Assembly: GCF_041296385.1 (NCBI RefSeq)
Contig: NC_091017.1
Coordinates: forward strand, 13,200,001 to 13,264,000
Reading direction: 5' to 3'
Length of the DNA: 64,000 nucleotides
From: Aphelocoma coerulescens
Lineage: Eukaryota > Chordata > Aves > Passeriformes > Corvidae
The notes beneath the pieces are model-generated. The model searched no databases and had not been told where the DNA came from. It saw only the letters and a program-made list of their open reading frames with translations. Positions 1 to 13,570 of this stretch are shown here, piece after piece (position 1 is the stretch's first letter; every line of letters starts with the position of its first letter). Both the position numbers and the translations under genes were made by a program.

Positions 1-2123
1 TGGTGTTTTTTTTGCTGCCAAGGCTTGGCTGTGGTCATAAAGGAGGTTGGGTAGGGCTGGGATCAGGCTGAGACATGAAGCTGTGTCCCTCAGCAAGCAG
101 GGCTGGGATAGCAACATTTCCACTTTCTAATGATAAGTCTTATGAACTCTGGGTAACAGCAAGATCACTGTGTGGGTGGATTTATGTTGAAATTAACGTT
201 TAATCACATACAGCACATAGTTGGTTTTCTGTCTGCTTTAACAGGGTCTGTTTCCTCCAAGGAAAGTACTTGCCTGGACTTGAACACTAATTCAGATTAA
301 GGTAGGATGTGAAACTAAAGCACAACTGTGGATCCTGAAGAACTGCAGCTGTGGATAACCCCCTGCGGAGCAAGAACATCTTGATCGTGTTTGGTTTAGC
401 TTAGCTAAAAGGATGACAGCGTAAGTCACACTTCTGAGTGGGTCCTGAAACCATCAATTAGCTAAATTCTTATTAACAGATGTAATTTCTGTCATGTACT
501 GTTAATGAAGTCAGATCTTTTTTCCCTTTTGAAGCAGTATTTTAAAAAGATTTTGGTACTCTAACATTTTACTATAGCAGTTCAGATTTACTTTGCTGGG
601 TTTGGGTTTTTTATGTGTGTGGGGGTTTTTTTTGGCTGAAGAACTTGTGAGTGCAGTTTAACCTGCTAAGAGGATGCAGTTGCTGCTCAGTTTGGCCAGG
701 CTAAACTGAACATATGCACTGCCAATAAGCAGTGTTTCATGGCATAGAGCTCATTCTAGAACTCTAGTTTTGTACTGTCATAACTTCCACAGAGATAACA
801 CAGTTAGAAAATAGAGCAAGGTGAATCAAATCCAGCAGTTCTTAGATGGAGCCCAGTGGAATGGTTTTTCTTCTCAGTCATGCTAGAGAGACTCTAGAGC
901 ACCCCTATACAACAAGGATGCTCCAGATATGGACTTACACTGGTACTAGGGATTTTCAACTTGACTCAGATGTTTAAAACACCCTCCAGGAAGATACATT
1001 TATATTCATTCAACAGATCCCACTGATGATACAACCTCATGCACCAAGAATCTAAATAACATGTCCAAACCTATAAAAGCCAGGAGGGAGAAGGAAAGGA
1101 ATACTGAGTTTCTTACAGAAGACAGGAGACATTATCTGAACTTTCTATACTGTTGGTTTTTTTAATATGGGATATGCATAGAAGAGACAAACACAGTATA
1201 TTTTTATTATCTTAGCTCTTCCTAAGCTGAAAGCAAATCTAGTAGTTCAAATATTTTTTCTTTCAATTTACAAATGTTTAAGATCTGATAAAATAGTAGT
1301 TGTAAGCAATACATAGATTTTTCTTTAAAAAGGATGACAAAGTTTTCTATTGTAAATATATTTGTGTGCAAATACATTTCTCCTTCCATGGTTAAGCTAC
1401 AGGAAAGAAGAAGAGAACATATGTAATTAGCACAACTTTAACAGCATAAAATAATGGGAAGCCAAATAAAAGTGCTTTAGAAATGCTGTTGGTAACCGTG
1501 TGCTCTTTCAGATTTTTTCCATGCTTTCCTTGCAGGTTAATTGCTCTCTCAGTATATTCAGAAAGCCTGGGCCAAACTCTTCCTCAATTCCACTTGGATT
1601 GATCAGGACGAATTTACCCTAGTGCTTCAAAATCACAGTTTGTTTCTTTCTCAGATAAAGCAGAATATTTATTATGAAACTGAAGAATAAGACAGAGCAG
1701 AACTAAGCACCTTGAAAAACAAAGCATCTCATTTTTCTGACTTAAATCAGGCAAAACTCCAACACAGTTGTACCTCAAGGTAGTGAGATATTTTCATGGG
1801 TTTTAAGACCCATGTTGTGTGCTTCTTTTTTTTCTGTTTCACACTTGCTATTCTTACAATTAACATCTATAAGCTCCATAAGGGAAACACGTTAGAGAAG
1901 AAAAATTTATGGCTTTTTGACCCAGTGAAGTTGTTGATTCACAGCTTCTGTAATTGCAGACACTGCACAGAGACATCCAGCTACCATGTAGGGACACTTG
2001 CTACAAAACACTAATTGGCAGGCAGTTTTGGGCTGGTGCTGTCTCCAAAACAACTTTTACTACTTATTATGACTATTTCTTTTTCAAAATAAGAAATAAG
2101 AAAATTTATTTTTCAAAATAAGG

Positions 2124-2153
2124 ACATAGTTGACTATTTCATGTCAACTATGT
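2124..2153. repeat. Perfect 11-bp inverted repeat with 8-nt loop
   Basis: ACATAGTTGAC (2124-2134) is followed by TATTTCAT and then GTCAACTATGT (2143-2153), a perfect hairpin in AT-rich sequence. No transposon ends or gene signal were seen around it. Confidence 0.7.
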
Positions 2154-2236
2154 TCTCTTTAAAGACCATGGTTGTCAGCTTGTTTATCTTCTCCTTTTGT
2201 CTTATTTATTTAACATGCTCTGGCTTCACTTTTTCT

Positions 2237-2295
2237 ATAATCATAGAATCACTTAGGTTAAAAAAGATCTTTAAGATCATCTTACATAGTTGGAG
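2237..2295 (-). mobile_element. CR1 LINE 3'-end fragment
   Basis: The stretch begins ATAATCATAGAATCACTTAG and runs into AAGATCTTTAAGATCATC. This is the inverse of the CR1 3' end, with its ATTCTATGATT-type tail. Sense is on the minus strand. It is short and diverged. Confidence 0.65.
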
Positions 2296-5200
2296 TTCAC
2301 TAATTTACCAGAACTGCACACATTTAAAAAGACTATAAGTATTAGAACTACCTTCCCAGTTGTGTGAAGACAACCTACGGACAGGAATGTGTTTAAAAGA
2401 AAAAAAGAAAAAAATTCAAAATAATCAAAAGCAAAACAACAAAATCCTCAAACCACTCATTAAATATTTTACAGACTTCAAAAGAACTGTTCAATTAAGA
2501 CTAGAGAGGCGCCCCACACTGTTTATTTTTTTAAATTCTGCCTGATGTAAAACCAGATAATGAACAAACTTTAATTATGAAAGATAGCTATCAAGTTTTT
2601 AAGATGTGATGGTGAAATAAACATCACTTCTGAAAACTTCTTTTCCCCAAGTAATTTCTTTTCAGTGCAATGTAACATTTTTCCCTTCTACTATGAAAAG
2701 AAAATACATACGTTCAAACTCACACATAAAAAATTCTCACTGTAGGAATCATGATGATAACTAGGAAGTGAGCAGAGACACAGAGGGAACAGCAGAGAAA
2801 AGGATTTGGGGTAATGAATGCTCTCTGCTACAATGTAAACAGGTAACTCCTTGCTCTGAGGCCATATTTGCTTTTTTGGGCTAAAGTGGATATCTACACA
2901 AAATTGTGCTAGTGCTATGACAGTGGGGGCAGAGAGGAGCACGCTCTACCTCAGTGCACGTCCCCACCCCAGCAGGGCAAAGCAGGAAGGGGATTAACAC
3001 CATAATGCTTCTGGCTTGGTAGAAGTACACACTAAATTCTGGCAGATCATATTTCATCACTGCTCTAGTAACAGGGCATGTATTTGCCATTTCACCTACA
3101 CAGAAGCCTAAAACAGAGCAATTAAATTCTGCAGTCCCAGAGGTGGGCAGCATGTGCCCTTCCCACCTTAATAAACAGGGCATATCATGAGCATCAAAGG
3201 CCCTTCTGGAATGGGGCTGCAGTTTGTTTAAACTATCACTCCTTCAATCAGATTTACATTTCCCACACTAACCATCCCCTAGTGTACAGCCATGTGCCTT
3301 TCTGGAAAAAGGGAAGTTTGGCTTTGAAAGGCTGCTCTAAGAAATCTAAGAGAGTAGTAAAGTTACAGCAGAAGCCATGGCAACAAAGGGCTAAACTGAA
3401 GTGACTGCTCCCATAGGAAAAAAGAATAGCCTGAGAGTAGCTGTCCAATGAGGTTTGCTGCGTGAGCGTAAGGCCAGGAAGCTGCAGAACATAAAGAATT
3501 CCTGCTGTGTTTCCCCCACTGTGTCTCCTTTATATTCAAGAGTGTGCACGAAAACAGTCTCTGAATGTATTAGCTTTTCACATCTGGAGACATGGGTTCA
3601 GTTTTGCATTAGCCCACACATCTTCATTTCTTCACTAAAGAAAAAAGTGTATCCAGAGGTGTGCAGGTATCCAGGGGAACCCCACAATAAAAGGGAAAAT
3701 AATGCATGTTCACTTCCAAACAGATAAAATCTGACTACAGGTTTTCAGCATCTTGCATGTTTTCTTAAGAACTACTCACAAGCTGTAAAAATCCTCTAGT
3801 TTTTGGAACAACTCTTTTGAACATGAGAATGTACAAACAAAGAGAAGTATGGATGAGTATTTAGGAGATGTAAAGTCAGCCTTAGGGCACAAAACCCCTT
3901 AACTCACAGGTACCAAAAAAGAGGAGCTCCCATATTCTCTTTCTGCCTCCTGTTTCTCACTACTCCCAACCACAAAGATTACTCTGTGTTGCACTGATCC
4001 TTGTCATATCTGCCAATGAGCCATCTTAGTATGTTAAAAGGGTACAAAGCATAGGGGGTGGGCAGCAGGAGAGCTACATGGATTTCCAGTGGTTTAGGGA
4101 GTTTTAACAAACAAAATAAACAAAAATCTCCTGGGACAGCCTAACAGTTGACAAAACAGTGAGGAAGTAGATATCAGAAGCTGGAAATTGTGTGTGCAGT
4201 GAAAGTCAGAAAGTATTTCTTCTCTTTCCAGGTTTTACAGCAAGCCATCTCTGAGCCTTTCGGAAAAGGTTTGAAACCAACAGGAAAAAGCTGCTTGCTA
4301 TGCAACTGCAGAAAACTGGGCAATTGTGGGTGCAGACCAAAACTAGGAATGGGCTCAACCAGGGATTAAAACAAGTTAATAGCCTGTAGATTCCCTTTGC
4401 TGTCCTTAGAATTGTTTCTAAACATGAAGGTCTTTGGTTGAGAAATTTCCTTGGCCAATGATTATCACAAACTGAAAGGCTTAAAGGCAAGATAAAAGAA
4501 GGATCGCTCTCTGCCCTCTTGGGATCTGCTAATGGCTGCTACCAAATATCAGAAGAATAAATACAACTTGGCACAAAACCATCCCAGAAGACACTGGTTT
4601 TAACTGGTTCTGTCCCAACCAATAAGGCCAAGCCTGTTCTGTTTCCAGAACAAGGCTATTTTCCAAGCATGGATCAGAGCTGGACATAACCCCTGCTGAC
4701 CTCTTCATGCAAAGTTGACTATTTCACCATTAAGCCTCTTGAAGAGGCTTTCACATGACTTTGCCACAAACACTTGAAAGTATTGTCAAATATTTATTAT
4801 ATGCCTGGGTTTGTCTTATCTTTGGGCACCACCAAAGTCCTTAATGCTCCAGGGGAGGTTTCCTCACACTGAGGGTTCAGCTGGACCAAGCACTTTGAAA
4901 ACTCTTCTTGGAAGGTTTCCCAGTTCATCTTTGTACACTTGATTGACAACACCAATGTTGTATCTCTTTTAAGGGTTGGTAATCAAGCTGCTTCGCCTCT
5001 CTCCCAGACCATTAGTACTGTCATCATTCCATACCCCGAGATGCTCTGCTATTAACATTTTCCCACTATGACAAACCAGCCATTTCCCCTAGTACAAATT
5101 TGCAATTTTTTTGCTTCCTATTTACGATAGTTATTAAACCTCCAGTATGACTATAAGGCTCACCCCTTGATTACCAGCTTTCCCTAACAGCCTCCTCTAA

Positions 5201-7089
5201 GAAACGTCAACAAAAGCTTTTTAGGAGTGTAAATAAGTTACAATGTATCTAACAGTTCTCCCATTGTGCACTACCTTAACTTTGTGAAAGAATTCTAATA
5301 GAATAAACTAGAGCAAGTTTACACTTAGAGAAAGTTATGCTGGTTTCACCTCAGGTACTTTATAATGACATTGATAATGACTTTCTCAACAATTTTCTTA
5401 GGCACTTAAATGAGGGTCATGAGTTTATAATTCCCTGGATCACCCTTATCATCTGTCCTACCTCAATAAAAAGAGCACTGGCAATCTTCCAGATTCTTAT
5501 TATAGCTGTAATGATAAATTAAATAACATTTATTTTGAAGTTGTTTTTTCCTAGGAGATAATTCAGCTAATACTAAAGAAACTAACTGCTGACTTAATAG
5601 ATTAATGTAGTCCAAATATTAATAATATTAATACTCTCTACATTTACATATACATGTCAGTCAATCTCAAACTGCTTTAACAACAAAGCCACTATCTTTA
5701 TCTCCGTTTTGAAGACCAGGAAAACGAAGCACAGACAAGGGCATTATGGGGCAAAGTTACAAGCAGAGTCCAAGTCTCATACTTGTATCATTGCGTGGTA
5801 AATCATGAGATTCAGTAAGGGCTTATTAACTATAAAAGTATCTCTACTCCTGCCAGCTCTTTACCAAAAGGTAAGATTAAGCTCACCAGGTATTCCTCTG
5901 TATAGAAGACCAGTGTAAAAAGTATTTTATATTCTAAATGTCACTTCTTAATTGTCCCTTGAGCCTCCAGAGTTATTCAGGCGCATCAGCTCTCTAGTGG
6001 ATTTCTAATATAATTCTGGAAGAAAATTACTCTTTTTCTTTTTAAAATATATTTGTCCTTTTAAATTCCTTTCATTCATCTTGGCTCTAGCTTTCCTACA
6101 GAAGCATACACTTCACTACTTGCATGACTCATATCGAGCTTATTTTCCCCTCACCAACTATTGCTCTGCCCTGCATTAGTGTTTGTCTCTTCTCATTTAA
6201 ATATTTTTTTCTCTCCTTATACTCCTTTATCTCCCATTACACTATAAAATTGTGTCATCATTGTGTGTGACTCTTTTATTCATATAAACATCTAATCACA
6301 TTCAGTAACACCAAGCTGATGGATTCAGAGACACCCTGCGGTCATCAGTTTAAGGCAGTAAACAATTAGGTTCTTAATTTTTTTTTCAGGGCCAGATCCT
6401 CAAAATGTTCTAAAATAGAGCTGTTCAGTGCAGCCAAAGACTAGGAGAGAAATCGATCTTCCTTGTGTTAAGTCAAAGGAGTACTCCACCTTGTTTCAGG
6501 CTCTTTTTAATTAGTTTCCACAGTCTTCTTTTCTGGTAATTACAACCTGATGATTCTTTCATTCTTCTTTCCTGAAAAAAACCCTTCCTTGATGCTAGGC
6601 ATCACATTAACACTAATAACTTCAGTGTACATAGTGCCTGTTATCTAAAAGAATCCCAAGGAGCTTTGGAAACCCTACACAGTCTCATTGACTGAAGCAA
6701 GTCATCCATGAACAGGAGGAGGATATGCAGCAGCTGTTTATCAACACATGGAAACATGGAGCACAATAGGATGAGTGTTGCAGATTGACAACGTAGCAAG
6801 AAGTTAGGTGAGCAAAAGAACCTGGAATTGGGTTAAACGTTACTGTTAACACCCTTGTCCTAGGAAAAGTGTAATGGGATAACTACTAATAACATTTTTC
6901 AAATTCTCGAGTAAACACTTCATCCAAAATACACAAGGTGAAATTTCAGCTCTTGCTTCAGTACTTGTGTACTGAAAGAGAAACAGGGATGGGAAGATCA
7001 ACATGAAAGCTCCCATGGTGTGGCAAAAATGAGAGCTAGCTCTACAGCTAACTTCATGGTCTTCCCTGGAAAAGTTTCCAAGCAGCAAT
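2296..7089. other. Intronic sequence, nothing recognised
   Basis: AT-rich intron with short open frames only. Promoter-like or coding signals were not seen. Confidence 0.6.
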
Positions 7090-7190
7090 ATAGAATCATG
7101 GAATCATGAAGGTTGGCAAAAACGTTTTAGATCATCAAGTTCAACCATCAAACCAGCACCCTCACCATGTTCACCATTAAACCATGCATG
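7090..7190 (-). mobile_element. CR1 LINE 3'-end fragment
   Basis: TAGAATCATGGAATCATGAA starts the block, then AGATCATCAAGTTCAACCAT and a run resembling the CR1 'CCACTAAACCATG' segment. Sense is on the minus strand and the rest of the element is missing. Confidence 0.75.
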
Positions 7191-9119
7191 AAACATGAAT
7201 CCCCAGAACTACATTTCAGTGGGCCCCTATCAGACAGGACTGCAGACCTGCCATGGTCCTGTGGCCAATGCACAGGATCCCAGGGCACACAGTCACTCAT
7301 GAACACATTTTGGCTTACTTGGGACAACTGATCAAGTTATTTGCCCCATGGACAGCTGTGTGCCTTACAGCCAATCCTGGCTTGTAACAAGCACCCCTTT
7401 TTTAGGTTGGCAGACACCAGATTCAGTATCCCTAAGACATCAGGCTGCAAACCATAGATTCAAAAGCTACCATGAGCAGCTCTGCCACCTGTACAGCAGA
7501 AGTCAGCAGATAGCCCAGGGTGATATCTCGGCCAGTTATCCTGATGTAAGTCACCTCTACTTGTGTGTCAGACCACTAAGGTGCATAAATAATGTTGAAG
7601 TTGCTTCAAGCTGCAGATCAGCCGTAGATCAGGAGTGTGCAAGAACAGTTCTATTCTGCTCCATCCTGTACCCTTCTTAAAAGCACACATTTCACGTAAG
7701 CTATGTTTTCCCTTTATTCTTCATCATGCAGCTAACAATACCTGAGCATGGAATCAAGGCATTTAAGCTGTAGGTACCTGAGTGTTAGGCTGTGCAGGAG
7801 TGTCATGTTTTTCAGTAAAATTATCACCTTTCCCTCTCTGTCTACAATTAGTCATATTAGTGTTTCCCACCAAACAGTGACCTGCCAGTCTGGTAACTTA
7901 AAAGATGAGATGAGACAGCATTTCACAGTACAGTGCAACCACATTCTTTTATGAAGATAATTGCTGGAAGACATAAAACTAGCTGCTGAAATGGGCCAGA
8001 CATTTCCTAGAAAGAAAACAGTCTTTCTCTTGAATATTTTAGAAAACTAAAACCAACCCCATTTCAAAACATTGCTTGTGGTCCTTACACACTCCTACAA
8101 GCTATGTCCTCTCATTTACAAGCTGTTCACATTAGTGGGCAGATGGAGCCATTACTGCCCTTCTGGCTGATTTTCCCAGGTCTTTAAACTCTTCTTGAGC
8201 TGCTGCACTTGTTATCACTGCTTTGATCCAGAGACTGACAGCACACTACTTACTGCTGCAGCTTTACTATCTATCCTAGAATTTTTATCCCTGCCATTTC
8301 TCTACTTTATAGGCTTTCAAGCTGAAACACTCATGCAAGGGAGCTCCTGGAATCTTTTATGTAATGCATTACCTTTCCATGGGTGAAAGCAACCTGTGTT
8401 TTCTCTGGAGTTTGTTGTGTGTCAAGCATTACAATATTCATTGCCCACACTGTGCCTCAGACATGCCCGGCCAACCTGTTCTGTCATAGCATGAGCCTCT
8501 GTCTCTTGGATTCTCTTCTCCTCAGTCTTTAAAATCTAAAAGAACAAGTTTTGGTTGTCAGTTAAAAACATTATTGAATTAACTACTTTCACCTGCTAAT
8601 ACTGCAAGTCAGGGTGGAAACACACTGAGGAAGCCCAGTCAAAGTCTTCCAAACTATGGCTAGTGTTGAATTGCAAGCTGTAAAAAATAATCTTCAAATT
8701 AAGGATAAATTATGTATAGACTGAAAAATAACTATTCACTAAAATAAATGCATATATTATCTATCCATTTAAGTTATTGCTACCAATGTTTTTCTTCAGA
8801 TGTGAAGGAAGTATGTTATCCCCTAAGCTGGTCAGTGTGAAATGTACATTTTTAATTTGTAATTAGCAGGAATACTAAACCCTATTTCCAACTTGCAGCT
8901 AATACATCTAGCTTGTATTATTTCTCTCCTTGCAGCTTCTAATCTTAAAAAAAAAGCAGCTAGTCAATCTTAGGAAATGACATGACAGACATGACAAACG
9001 ACACACATTTCAATAGGATTTAACAATAAACAACCACCTCAACAAAGAGATGCCTTCCTCCACCTCCCCACTAAAGCAGCATCAGACAAGAAACTAAGTG
9101 AGACATGTTAACAGAGAAG

Positions 9120-9310
9120 CACTCCAATTAACGTGTTACAGCTCCTCTAAAGCAGAGACCAAAGGCGACTGCTGCTGGGGATGCTGGGGGATGCAGAGCA
9201 GTAATTGTCACTTAAGCGCTTCACTCCCCGCCGCCCAGCTCCCTCCCAGCTGGGTTTATCTCTAGCCAATTACTGCTGTCACTTGCATTTCAACGTGTGC
9301 CATCAGGAGC
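9120..9310. promoter_or_regulatory. Candidate conserved enhancer with paired homeodomain-type sites
   Basis: This patch is richer in GC than its surroundings and free of recognised repeats. It holds GCAGTAATTG (9198-9207) and its exact inverse CAATTACTGC (9267-9276), each with a TAATT homeodomain-type core and each next to TGTCACTT. Also present is CCCAGCTGGG (9246-9255), an E-box palindrome. The site grammar and location in a large developmental-gene intron suggest a conserved non-coding element. Conservation itself was not tested. Confidence 0.4.
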
Positions 9311-9643
9311 CAGGGCACAGGCACCAGGCATGGTGACACACAGCAAAGTCAAGCTGTTCTTCAAGCCATTCTACACCACGTCCTTGGGGTCCAGGATCCT
9401 CCCTCCTCCCCCGACATGCCAAGCCCAACTGAGAGCTTGCAAGAGGCCACAGAGCAGTTTTCAGGAGGAAGTCACACATGGAAGACATGCTGGATACCAA
9501 TGGTACACGTTTCGTTTCTGTTGCATCTCCCGATATTGCATCATCCCGAGCTGCATTTTCTACTCCAAATCCATTTGCACTGCGAAGTTGCACAACAGGC
9601 AGAGTTGGTGTACTTCAGTATGACTATTCTTTAGTACTTCACA

Positions 9644-10140
9644 CAGAACGGTAAGGTTGGAGAGGACCACTGGAGGTCTAGTCCAACCTCCCTGCTCAAG
9701 CAGGGTCCCCTAAAATTCATGAACTCAGGATTGTTTCCAAGTGAATATTGAATTATCTCCTGAGAAGGAGACTCCATAACCTCTCTAGCAGCCTGTTCCA
9801 GTGCTTGGTCACATGCACAGTAAAGAAATTCTTCCTCATGTTCACGTGGAACTTCCCGTTCCAGTTTCAGCCTGTCACCTCTCATCCTATTGCCCAGCAC
9901 CACCAATAAGAGCCTGGTCCATCCTCTTGACACACCCTCTTCAGATATTTATAGACATTGATAAGGTTCCCTCTCAGTCTTCTCCAGGTTGAACCGGCCC
10001 ACTTCCCTCAGCCTGTCTTCCAGAAGAGGAATGCTCCAGCCCTATAATCACCTTCACAGCCCTTCAGGAGCTCCATTTCTCTCGTTCTAAGGACCCAAAA
10101 ACTGGACACTACTCCATGTGAGGTCTCACCAGGGTGTAAG
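9644..10140 (-). mobile_element. Truncated CR1 LINE, about 500 bp
   Basis: The plus strand shows the inverse of the avian CR1 3' region in order: GGTTGGAGAGGACCACTGGA, then CCTGTTCCAGTGCTTGGTCA, then AGTAAAGAAATTCTTCCTCA, ATTTATAGACATTGATAAGG and GAGGTCTCACCAGGGTG. Sense is on the minus strand. It is cut at its 5' end near 10140, as is usual for CR1. Confidence 0.93.
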
Positions 10141-13049
10141 TCCAGGGCACCAGTAGTTGTACTCTTGTAGTACCCACATGTGGAAGATGCTCACTGGGGC
10201 CCACAATGCTGGATGCTTATACTTGTGCAGGTTGAAGATACTGGATTGGTCAAGGAAGAACATGCAAGGATTCTCAGCTTCTCAGCTAGGGAATGGTCAC
10301 AATACATATTGGTGGTGTGCTATTACTTGACTGCACAGAGCTAGGAATGGATGCAAGAGGGTCTAGGATGAGTGTGAGGAGGCTGGAATTCCCGAGGACA
10401 ACTGCTGACTGCATACTCTGTGGAGGTAAGATGAAAACACAGCACCTACAGCTGCTCACACCTACTGCTTTGCTTCCTAAACAGTGCAGCTAAGGCAATA
10501 ACATGTAAAAATTCAACACTTAATGGATTGCCTTCATTGAAGGTTGAAGCCTATTTGCTAAGTATCACAGCAAAAATTTACCACCAGTTTTAGAGGTATA
10601 TCAGCTCTTTAAACAATCAATTTACTTAATAGTTTTGGAGCTCAGGGATCACTCTTCCTCACTGACAGAAACGTCTGTGGTGCCTGCATTTGTCAGCCTG
10701 CTCTGTGACATCTCATCACCACACGAGGTGCAGCAGAGACCTCCGAGAGGGAAGGACCACTTCAGCTAGATCTAATTCAACATGGCCTGTCACTGAAAAT
10801 AGTATTTCTTCTGACCTCTGCAGCCAAAAAGAATCAGGGGTACAGAACCATCAGTTTTATTTACTGACAAGATGCATTTCCATGGGTTTTCCCATGAAAG
10901 AATTTTAAAAAAATTCTGTGGGCAACTCAGACTGTCCACCCACTGCCCAAATGGAGTGGGATACAAATAGCCAGCAAGTGCAGAACAAATGCTACCTCCT
11001 ACTTAGGAGTGTGCTAGGGAAAGGTTGTTTGTCACTGATGTTGTCACTGCAATCAGAGGCTATTAGCTCAGAGGCTATGCTAACTATCCTTAGCATATCT
11101 GAGAAGCATTTTGCTCCATGCTAACCAAGGAAAATCAGAGATCAAGTAAAACCAAAACAAAACACACTGCTTGCATTTTCTTCTTAACTAGCCACCAGAA
11201 AAGTGATGGAAGATTTGGATTTGCTGTGACACCTAGATTGCCACTTCAAGTTTAAAAGATCACCTGCATGTAAAACTCACACAGAGCTTATTTTCCCCTG
11301 CCATCACGACCTCTCTTGTTGGAAAAAAAATAAAGGATGTTTAAACAAGTAAGCTAAAGCAGCTTCTAAAAAGTAGCCAGAGATTGGACTATGGTTAATT
11401 GAAGGCCAACAGAAAAGTAATTTGCCCTTTCTTTTGTTTCTTTTTAATTGTTTTTAAATGGGTTTTTTTTTGGCTGACTGTGTATTTGAAATCCTTTGTA
11501 TTAATAAGCTGATCAGTTACTGGCTCTCTATCTGCTAACCTGAGCCAAAAAACCTGCTCTTTTCTCTTTTTGTCTCCAAGCCAAAGAAATTTGTATGGGA
11601 AATAAGTCTTCTCCCTCTCCCTGCACTGAGTCACAACACAATGGTAATTTGAAAACCTTCTATTTACCACCAGGAACAAAAATGCTAAGCCAGATAGCAA
11701 AGAAAGGTTTGAAACAGAGTCTTCAGAACAAAAACTCCCACCACTACAGTCCACACGACTCCTGACTCAGGCATTCTGCCTCTGAACACCACCACGGCAT
11801 AAACAGGGCTATCTTTCTGTTTCAGTTCATACTGGCTTGGCCTCATGTTGTCTTGTAATTCTGTATTATTTATGGTTTTTTCCTGCTACAAAATATAACA
11901 GCTTTTTGTTACTTGGTTTACCAGTCTGGTTCTCCAAACTCAAAATCTGCATTTATGAAGTAAATTTTTTCCACACTTTTAAAAGTGGAACAGTGATCCA
12001 GGCACTGAATATGTTAGGTGGAAAAGAAGTTCCACAGAGGGAATTTCTTAGGAGAAGTTGAATGACAGCTGGGGAAGAACGGTCTGCTGGAATCATCTGG
12101 GATGAATTCACTGACTGTTATTGCTTCTCAAAGTGACACAGCAAAGACAGTAGGTAAAGACTGAGGGGGACTCCTTAGTTCTGGGACTAATGAGAGATGA
12201 CTTCCCAAATGCCCCACCTCAAGTTTATCCTGTTAATCCTGCCTTTAGCGACTGGTCCAACCAGCTCTCATCCAAAGGATCTTGGCCATGGAGGGCTCAG
12301 CTTCCCATGAGAGGGGCTGAATTAGTGCACATTTGTGGAAGCCTTTATCACTTTTTATGGAACTTTGACTAAAACCTGCTGCTGCTCCTCATTTTGCTGT
12401 CCCTGTCATACCAACTGAAGGATGTACATGCTCCCATCCTACACAGAGATGCTGCTTCCTTAACAACACACAGTATCTACACTCCATGTACTACTAGCAG
12501 GTCTGAAGCACTCTCCACATGTAATTTTCTTGAAAAATCTTAGATCTTCTCTAAAACTCATTGTTTTAGGGATCATCACCACCATCTTCACATGTCCAAT
12601 ACCTTTTCATACTGAATACTTAAGAGGATTATGCTATCTGAACACCAGAGAGAACCAACAAGAGACAACAATAGCTTGACTGGTAGGTTGAGACTGGGTC
12701 CTCCTAACTGTGATAGACTGGGACCTTTGGCTGAGTGGCAGTAATTATTTGGAACATTAAACTACAAAAAGCAAGACAAATTGCACTGAAATCCTGGACC
12801 ACTTTCAAGTAGGACACACACTACACCGGATTCTTTTCTGCCTGCCCCACATCCCCAAGCAAATACAATGAGTCAAGCAATATGAACAAAACAGCTCTAA
12901 GATTAATAATGCATACAGTCTTCCAGAGGTTCTCAATAAGGAAAGCACAGGCAGAACTGCAACAAATAGCTACTTTTTTTTTTAACCCACAGAGGACAAA
13001 AAACTTCTTTTTTGGGACTGAGATTTAGTGTTGCATCAGAGGCAAAGCT
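10141..13049. other. Intronic sequence, nothing recognised
   Basis: Unique-looking intron. A 119-codon minus-strand frame at 11395-11754 has T/A-rich composition, no known domain and no splice context. Confidence 0.55.
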
Positions 13050-13250
13050 CTCTTGTGCATGCATGCGCATAAATCATCCAAACAGCTGAGAGGGTATGCA
13101 TTTCAGGTTCTCTCCTAATGGTCAGTCAGTTTAATTAACAGCAATCTTTAATTGCTACAGCAGGCAGAAGTAACCTGGCTATAATTTACATCTTGACAAC
13201 AAGCCATCAGCCAGATTTCCAGAGGCAGACAGCACTCACTGATCTTGGAA
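13050..13250. promoter_or_regulatory. Candidate regulatory patch left of the retroviral remnant
   Basis: It contains GCATGCATGCGCATAAAT, TTTAATTAAC and the palindrome AGCAATCTTTAATTGCT, with several TAAT cores and no recognised repeat. It resembles conserved intronic non-coding sequence but conservation was not tested. Confidence 0.25.
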
Positions 13251-13259
13251 CTTAACTGA

Positions 13260-13548
13260 AGTTTGGGTGCTTGGCTTTGGAATCAGGACTGGTGATCTCT
13301 TTTGCCCTCTTTCTTCCTTTCTTTTTCTTCTTTTCTCTTCCTTTTCATCTTACGCCTTCATCCAAAACCCACTGTTGTGTGATTATATAGTAGGACAGGG
13401 ACTAATGCACCAATTTCTATGCCAAGAGTGTAATTTACTAATAAAACCTTTTGAGTTTTTGTGGACCCTCTGGCTTTTGTTCTTCCTTTCGACCATGAGC
13501 ATTTATGAATCTTGTGTGCTCCCTTCTCCTTAAGGGTGTGACATCACA
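13260..13548 (+). mobile_element. Possible 5' LTR (R-U5 part) of a retroviral remnant
   Basis: A pyrimidine-rich run (about 13297-13350) is followed by AATAAA at 13440-13445 and ends in ACATCACA at 13548. Four T residues and a primer-binding-like site follow. This is the arrangement expected at the end of a 5' LTR. The left edge is uncertain and no target-site duplication was found. It does not resemble the LTR-like block at 16025. Confidence 0.5.
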
Positions 13549-13552
13549 TTTT

Positions 13553-13570
13553 TGGTGTCATGGGCAGGAT
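13553..13570 (+). other. Primer-binding-site-like sequence, tRNA-Leu type
   Basis: TGGTGTCATGGGCAGGAT shares 14 of 18 bases with the complement of the 3' end of vertebrate tRNA-Leu(CAG), including the first eight. It lies four bases after a plausible LTR end. Leu priming is characteristic of ERV-L-type elements, but the match is imperfect. Confidence 0.45.
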
